DNA of 64,000 bases from Alteromonas confluentis (GTDB lineage Bacteria > Pseudomonadota > Gammaproteobacteria > Enterobacterales > Alteromonadaceae): positions 62,001 to 126,000 of the forward strand of contig NZ_MDHN01000015.1 in the NCBI RefSeq assembly GCF_001757105.1, written 5' to 3'. The notes beneath the pieces were generated by a model that was not told where the DNA came from, did not search any database, and saw nothing but the letters and a program-made list of their open reading frames with translations. This document shows, piece by piece, positions 59,146-64,000 of this stretch. The position numbers were made by a program, and so were the translations under genes. The stretch's first letter is position 1, and every line of letters begins with the position of its first letter.

Positions 59146-60549
59146 TCAGGCTTTTGCCCGTTTATTTAAAATGGCTTCGCCGGCATTAGCAGGTAGCCGG
59201 GAACTGTCTATCAGTGCGAGTAAGGTGACCGCGGCTAACATATAAAATGCCAGTGAAAAATCAAAAATAGACGGGTCTTCTGTGGAGGTGCCGGTGATAA
59301 ACGTGGCCAAAGCAAGGGTGAGTGCGCCAAAAGTAATACCTAATCCTCGGGTCATTTGCATCACCACGGCACTGAGTGTATTGGCATCACGCATTTCGTG
59401 TTGTGGAATGTCGGCAAAGTTGATGGTGTTCAGTACCGTAAGGTGCATTGAGCGCGTCATTCCACTGAAAAACAACACCAGCACCATAATCAGGTAAGGG
59501 GTTTGTGCAGTAAATTGTGCAATCAGAACAAAGCTCAGCGCAATGAGCAGGGTATTAGTGAGCAGCACAGTGCGGAAGCCAAACGTATTCATGATCCAGG
59601 TTGTGGCCGGTTTCATTGCCAAATTCCCGGCGAAGAGCCATATAAATAATGAGCCTGCTTGAACCGCGGTGTAACCAAAGCCAAGTTGTAACATTAACGG
59701 AATGAGGAAGGGGGCACTGGCTAAACCCATGCGTATGGCTGAACCGCCCATTACCGTCACTCTAAAGGTTTGAACCGAGATGGCTTTTAGCGAGAACAAC
59801 GGGTTTTCTGCATGGTGCATATGCCAGAAAGTAAGAACCAGAAGTAATACACCAGCACCGGTGAGTAGCGAGGGAAAAAGTAAGTTTTCGGGGCGGCTGC
59901 TGAATGACTCTAGCCCGGCCATAAACAACCCGAAGCCAATACCGCTAAGCATGAAACCTTTAATATCAAATGGCTGAGGCTCGCCTTTGTTGTTATTTAT
60001 CAGGTAAAAGCCGGCGATGAGCGCCAGCATTCCCAGCGGTACATTCATCAGAAATATCCAGTGCCAACTGAAGGTTTCTGCTATCCAACCACCCAGCACA
60101 GGGCCAATCAAAGGCGCCGCCAAGGCGGGCCAGGTAAGAATTGCCATGCCACGAACAAAATCTTTTTTGGGTAAAGTACGGATAACAACCAGACGGCCTA
60201 CCGGCACCATCATGGCGCCGCCTACGCCCTGAAGTACTCTGGCGGCGGTGAACGTGTAGAGGTCGGAACTGATTGCACATAACAAAGACGCCAGCACAAA
60301 GACACAAATTGCCGCGCTGAAAATTACCTTAGGACCTATGCGATCTGCCAACCAGCCTGATATGGGCACAAACACGGTTACGGCCACCAGGTAGGCTGAG
60401 ATCCCCACCGAGAGGTGCGCAGCGGCAACCCCAAAGTCTTTGGCGATGATTGGCAAGGCAGTGGTGATGATGGTGGAGTCCAGCACCTCCATAAATAAGG
60501 TTGCAGCAACCAGTAGTGCAGTGGCAGTCTGGCGGTCAAGTCTTTGCAT
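59146..60549 (-). CDS. MFS multidrug exporter, DHA2 family (EmrB/QacA type)
   Basis: A 467-residue inner-membrane exporter with about 14 predicted helices. FMEVLDSTIITTALPIIAKDF is the D1 motif of the DHA2 family, GWLADRIGPKVIF the loop 2-3 motif, and RVLQGVGGAMMVPVGRLVVI and PLIGPVLGGWIAETFSWHWIFLMNVPLG (motif C) follow. TAGGAATTT gives the ribosome-binding site, directly preceded by a 15-bp tandem repeat. No membrane-fusion partner is adjacent. It is downstream of an IclR regulator on the same strand; substrate unknown. Confidence 0.93.
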   Translation of the reverse strand: MQRLDRQTATALLVAATLFMEVLDSTIITTALPIIAKDFGVAAAHLSVGISAYLVAVTVFVPISGWLADRIGPKVIFSAAICVFVLASLLCAISSDLYTFTAARVLQGVGGAMMVPVGRLVVIRTLPKKDFVRGMAILTWPALAAPLIGPVLGGWIAETFSWHWIFLMNVPLGMLALIAGFYLINNNKGEPQPFDIKGFMLSGIGFGLFMAGLESFSSRPENLLFPSLLTGAGVLLLVLTFWHMHHAENPLFSLKAISVQTFRVTVMGGSAIRMGLASAPFLIPLMLQLGFGYTAVQAGSLFIWLFAGNLAMKPATTWIMNTFGFRTVLLTNTLLIALSFVLIAQFTAQTPYLIMVLVLFFSGMTRSMHLTVLNTINFADIPQHEMRDANTLSAVVMQMTRGLGITFGALTLALATFITGTSTEDPSIFDFSLAFYMLAAVTLLALIDSSRLPANAGEAILNKRAKA

Positions 60550-60554
60550 AAATT

Positions 60555-60628
60555 CCTATATTAAAGAGCCCTGTATTAAAGAGCCCTGTATTAAAGAGTC
60601 CTGTATTAAAGCGTCCTGTATTCAAGCG
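60555..60628. repeat. 15-bp tandem repeat, about 4.5 copies
   Basis: Units TTAAAGAGCCCTGTA at 60561, 60576, 60591 (one change) and 60606 (two changes), then a partial TTCAAGCG at 60621. On the minus strand each unit contains TACAGG, and the real ribosome-binding region of the exporter (TATAGGAATTT) looks like a worn last unit. It fills most of the 103-base gap between the IclR gene and the exporter. Confidence 0.9.
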
Positions 60629-60652
60629 TACCCAGAGTTCATCGAACTAGAT

Positions 60653-61426
60653 TCAGGTTGATTCAGATAGACGCTGTTGATAAGCATCTTTATAAATATT
60701 TCTCGCCGCTTCTTTTACGAGTTCGGCTACCGCAGGAATAGCTGATTTAGTGAAGCTCACTGCGGGCGCCGTTATGCCAATGGAGGCAACAACCACCCCC
60801 TGATTATTCCTGATAGGTGCAGCCAGGCAGCGCACCTCTGGATTGAGTTCTCGCTCGTCCACAGCATAACCGCTCGCAATGACCCGATTGAGTTCTTTTA
60901 TTAACCCGGCTTTGTCGGTGATGGTAAATTCTGTGTGTTTTTCCAGTGGATTCTGTTCGATGATCTCGTCGAGCTGTTCAAAGAACAAGTTTGCCAGAAA
61001 AACCTTTCCCGTGGCGGTACAGTGCATTTGCGCCGTTCCCCCTGGGCGTTTAGACACCATGAGTGGATTCGGGCTATCTACCACTTCTACAATGAGAATT
61101 TTACCATTATTAGGAACCGCAAGGTGCGCCGTGTGTCCGCTTTTTAATGCCAGTCGCTGAATATGTGGCACCGCCACCTGATGTAAATGGTCAGCATTAA
61201 TCATATGCAGACCCAGTCGGGTTAGTTCATTTCCGCACAGGTATTTTTTGCCTTTTTTTTCCAGCATCTGCTCGTGGCAAAGGGTTCTGAGTAACCGGAA
61301 CAATGTTGTGCGGGGAAGATCCATGGCTTGCTCTAATTCGTACATGCTCAGGCCAGCAGGCACGGATGCCAGCAGTCTGAAGATTTCGCAGGCGTGAGTA
61401 ACACTGGGGATCAGGTATTTGTCCAT
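60653..61426 (-). CDS. IclR-family transcriptional regulator
   Basis: A 257-residue regulator. The winged helix is CEIFRLLASVPAGLSMYELEQAMDLPRTTLFRLLRTLCHEQMLEKKGKKYLCG; the IclR effector domain follows with SGHTAHLAVPNNGKILIVEVVDSP, HCTATGKVFLANL, the YAVDERELNPEVRCLAAPIRNNQGVVVASIGITAP core and a C-terminal helix. AAGGAATTTT precedes the ATG. It is divergent from the RpiB-family gene across a 255-base gap that holds a 14-bp palindrome. It resembles KdgR-type sugar-acid regulators in general form, but the effector is not established. Confidence 0.92.
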   Translation of the reverse strand: MDKYLIPSVTHACEIFRLLASVPAGLSMYELEQAMDLPRTTLFRLLRTLCHEQMLEKKGKKYLCGNELTRLGLHMINADHLHQVAVPHIQRLALKSGHTAHLAVPNNGKILIVEVVDSPNPLMVSKRPGGTAQMHCTATGKVFLANLFFEQLDEIIEQNPLEKHTEFTITDKAGLIKELNRVIASGYAVDERELNPEVRCLAAPIRNNQGVVVASIGITAPAVSFTKSAIPAVAELVKEAARNIYKDAYQQRLSEST

Positions 61427-61577
61427 AAAATTCCTTTTTTACAATCACGACACGAGAAGCGCTGAAAAAGAGAAAAAATCGTGCCGGTTGTCATGATAGC
61501 TGTTTCCTGAGCCTGCATTGTACACCCGCCTTCGAGCTAACCGAGAAGTTTTTAATTGCATACCTATTCGCCAATTT

Positions 61578-61591
61578 TTTCATATATGAAA
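61578..61591. promoter_or_regulatory. TTTCATATATGAAA palindrome between IclR and RpiB genes
   Basis: A perfect 14-bp palindrome about 90 bases before the RpiB-family start and 150 bases before the IclR start. It is a candidate IclR-family operator controlling one or both divergent genes. Nothing else in the 61427-61681 gap stands out. Confidence 0.5.
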
Positions 61592-61681
61592 CGAAATCCC
61601 GAAACCAGATGTCTATCGTTTACTTTGTATCTGATAGTCGCCAACATTTCTGCCATAACCTGAAATGGAGATGAACACCCC

Positions 61682-62317
61682 ATGCGCATTGCATTAATGA
61701 ACGAATTTAGCCAGGCATCGAAAAATGCTGTGGTACTTGAGCAACTTGAAGCTGTTGGTCAACAACAGGGTCACGAGATTTTTAACGTAGGTATGAAAGA
61801 TGATGATGACCATCGCCTTACTTACATTCATTTGGGCATTATTTCTGCGTTGCTGCTAAACAGTAAAGCAGTAGATTTTGTTGTGTCGGGTTGCGGTACA
61901 GGTCAGGGCGCGCTGATGTCTCTGAATGCCTACCCTGGTGTGGTCTGTGGTTACTGCATCGACCCTGCAGATGCGTATCTGTTTGCCCAAATTAACGACG
62001 GTAATGCGCTGGCGCTGCCGTTTGCCAAAGGGTTTGGCTGGGGCGCGGAACTGAACGTACGCTATATTTTTGAAAAGGCCTTCACCGGCGAAACCGGTCT
62101 GGGTTACCCGCCAGAGCGCCGCGAATCGCAAAATGCCAATGCGGTTATCCTTAACGATGTGAAAGCCGCAACGAACAAACCTATTGTGGAAGCGCTGAAG
62201 GCACTCCCTGAAGATTTGGTTAAGCAAGCGGTTGGCGGAGCGCAATTCCAGGAATGTTTCTTTTCGAACAGCCAGTCTGAAGAGTTAAGTGCACTCGTAA
62301 AAAGCTGGATAAGCTAA
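61682..62317 (+). CDS. RpiB/LacA/LacB-family sugar-phosphate isomerase with C-terminal extension
   Basis: A 211-residue protein; typical RpiB is about 150. Residues 1-140 carry the RpiB fold: IALMNEFSQASKNAVVLEQLEAV, HEIFNVGM, YIHLGIISALLLNSKAVDFVVSGCGTGQGALMSLNAYPGVVCGYC with the catalytic Cys in SGCGTG, and QINDGNALALPFAKGFG. The last 60 residues (ILNDVKAATNKPIVEALKALPEDLVKQAVGGAQFQECFF) are an added helical segment. GGAG precedes the ATG. The divergent IclR gene suggests a sugar or sugar-acid inducer. Aldose-ketose isomerisation is the family reaction; the substrate is uncertain. Confidence 0.85.
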   Translation: MRIALMNEFSQASKNAVVLEQLEAVGQQQGHEIFNVGMKDDDDHRLTYIHLGIISALLLNSKAVDFVVSGCGTGQGALMSLNAYPGVVCGYCIDPADAYLFAQINDGNALALPFAKGFGWGAELNVRYIFEKAFTGETGLGYPPERRESQNANAVILNDVKAATNKPIVEALKALPEDLVKQAVGGAQFQECFFSNSQSEELSALVKSWIS

Positions 62318-62344
62318 CGCATTAAGCGCAAATGAAACCTTTAA

Positions 62345-62374
62345 AAATGCCGACAGCAATGTCGGCATTTTTTT
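62345..62374 (+). terminator. Rho-independent terminator of the RpiB-family gene
   Basis: AAATGCCGAC/GTCGGCATTT form a 10-bp stem around AGCAAT, followed by further T, 27 bases after the stop. Confidence 0.9.
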
Positions 62375-62427
62375 GCGCGCTAGAAACGCAATTTGTGCGG
62401 AATAATGGGCGCGATTACCCGTATATA

Positions 62428-63014
62428 TTACATAATTTCAAACGCACGAATGACCCGCTGAACACCACTGACGTTACGGGCAATCTCTACCGCATACGTG
62501 CCTTCCTGGTTAGTTACACGGCCCATTAAAAACACTTCGCTATTTTGTACAATAACCCGAACCTGTAGAGAAGGGACGCGTTCGTCAGCCAGTAATTTGG
62601 TTTTGACCTTTGATGCCAGCCAAATATCGTTGGCCTGGGTTGAGGCTTCAATAGGCATTTGCAGGCGGATCTGGTTGTGGATCTTCTGCACGTACTCAAT
62701 TTGTTCCACACCGGCAATTGCCTCATCAATAAGACTTTGGCTTGGCGCCTGGCCTGTCACCAGCGCAACACCGTTGTAGATATCAATCTGCAGGTTGGTG
62801 CTTTTTTTCAGCGCATCGCTTTTCGACCACTGATAAGACACCTGGCCTTCGGCTGTCTGATCATCAAGCTGGGTGCCTACCGTGCGACGGTCGTTGGCGA
62901 CCTTGGCCGTTAATGCACCGGCAGCGCCAACGGCAACCACGGCACAGCCTTGCATGCCTGATAACAGGGTAAGTGCGGTTACCACACAGAGTGCTTTCCT
63001 TGTACTACACCACA

Positions 63015-63015
<1 letters not shown>
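62428..63015 (-). CDS. dolP: BON-domain outer-membrane lipoprotein DolP
   Basis: A 195-residue lipoprotein (formerly YraP) that supports outer-membrane integrity and BAM function. The lipobox is MQGC after a hydrophobic signal. VANDRRTVGTQLDDQTAEGQVSYQWSKSDALKKSTNLQIDIYNGVALVTGQAPSQ is the first BON domain, NDIWLASKVKTKLLADERVPSLQVRVIVQNSEVFLMGRVTNQEG the second. The start overlaps the diaA stop by one base (TAATG). The gene order yraN-diaA-dolP is the same as in E. coli. Confidence 0.95.
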
Positions 63016-63620
<605 letters not shown>

Positions 63621-63664
63621 TTACTTAGGTTACGTCTCTGCTTGCCTGATGGGCGGCTAGCGCC

Positions 63665-64000
63665 TTACACATTTTTCAGCCAGTTCAGCTTGTTACCATC
63701 TAATGCTACCACATCCACTCGCATGAGTGTGTGAATTGGGTTAAGGCCCCGAGACAGTAAATAATGTTCAAAGGTGCGTTTTACTTTTCTTAATTTAGAT
63801 GGGGTAACGAAGTCGACGGCGCTGCCATAAGCATCATCATCGCGGTACTTCACCTCGATGCAAACAATAGTTTCATTGTCTTGCATTACAAGGTCAAGTT
63901 CACCGGTTTTTGCGGAGTAATTCGCGCAGATAAACGAAAGGCCCTGATCTTCAAGATATTGTCGGGCCTTTTGTTCACCTAGCTGACCAATTTGAGTGCT
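63665..64000 (-). CDS. yraN: YraN family (UPF0102) nuclease-like protein, 5' end outside window
   Basis: The frame is open to the right edge; about 112 codons are visible. Reading inward from the edge: GQLGEQKARQYLEDQGLSFICANYSAKTGELDLVMQDNETIVCIEVKYR, which is the family hallmark (GxxGE...A..YL...G, GELDLV, EVKYR) and matches the E.VK motif of Holliday-junction-resolvase-like folds. The C-terminus VDVVALDGNKLNWLKNV matches E. coli YraN. The N-terminal few residues are missing. It is upstream of diaA on the same strand, as in enterics. Function unproven. Confidence 0.93.
   Translation of the reverse strand, partial: STQIGQLGEQKARQYLEDQGLSFICANYSAKTGELDLVMQDNETIVCIEVKYRDDDAYGSAVDFVTPSKLRKVKRTFEHYLLSRGLNPIHTLMRVDVVALDGNKLNWLKNV

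Noticed and set aside
60561-60628. Tandem repeats as a CRISPR array
   Set aside because: Units are 15 bp and directly abutting with no spacers, and no cas gene is present.
60440-60661. Plus-strand frame with a repeated CIKEP-like pentapeptide
   Set aside because: The protein repeat is only the 15-bp DNA repeat read in frame; most of the frame is antisense to the exporter gene and no ribosome-binding site is present.

Overview
The window looks like chromosome of a marine gammaproteobacterium of the Alteromonadales, most likely Alteromonas or a close relative. This is inferred from recognisable gene content and local order (mepM-type peptidase/tyrS, cbiB-mtnN, gltBD next to arcB, a GntR-prpB-prpC-acnD-prpF operon, dolP-diaA-yraN) and from several large TonB-dependent receptors. 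It was not tested by any database search.

Region 1 (1-24070, all + strand) is an accessory catabolic island. It holds three TonB-dependent receptors, five different exported alpha/beta-hydrolases (including a tannase/feruloyl esterase with a CS-D-HC triad), a diheme c-type cytochrome, an OmpA-domain protein, two AraC regulators (one broken by an in-frame TAA), an aromatic-acid MFS transporter and vdh-ech-fcs genes for ferulate to vanillate. The simplest reading is that aromatic esters are bound and imported across the outer membrane, cleaved in the periplasm, carried over the inner membrane by the MFS protein and shortened through CoA chemistry. Upstream of two receptor genes and of the MFS gene I find the same bipartite site: two 16-bp half-sites exactly 22 bp apart, with a -10-like hexamer 36-37 bp downstream. 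This ties the island into one candidate AraC regulon and is the most interesting signal in the window.

Region 2 (24195-49321) is mostly housekeeping: erpA, a GST-like protein, a GhrA-like dehydrogenase, an M23 peptidoglycan peptidase, tyrS, GNAT, DUF2721, rhodanese, cbiB-like and mtnN genes, a DUF2726 gene, gltBD, arcB, a YdbS/YdbT-like pair of PH-domain proteins, a degenerate SpoT-like HD protein, a TraB/GumN protein and a CadC-like membrane regulator with a probable beta-propeller. The 0.7-kb gltB-arcB gap has no gene but three inverted repeats.

Region 3 (49536-58970) holds a lipoprotein of the penicillin-acylase family and the 2-methylcitrate (propionate) operon with its GntR regulator. 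The regulator is preceded by repeated GTCGAC palindromes. A strong terminator-like hairpin lies inside the operon before prpF.

Region 4 (59146-64000) has a DHA2-type exporter whose ribosome-binding region is preceded by a 15-bp tandem repeat, an IclR regulator divergent from an RpiB-family isomerase with a long C-terminal extension, and dolP, diaA and yraN; yraN is cut by the window edge. The first receptor gene is cut by the left edge. I saw no tRNA, rRNA, insertion sequence, prophage or CRISPR array.
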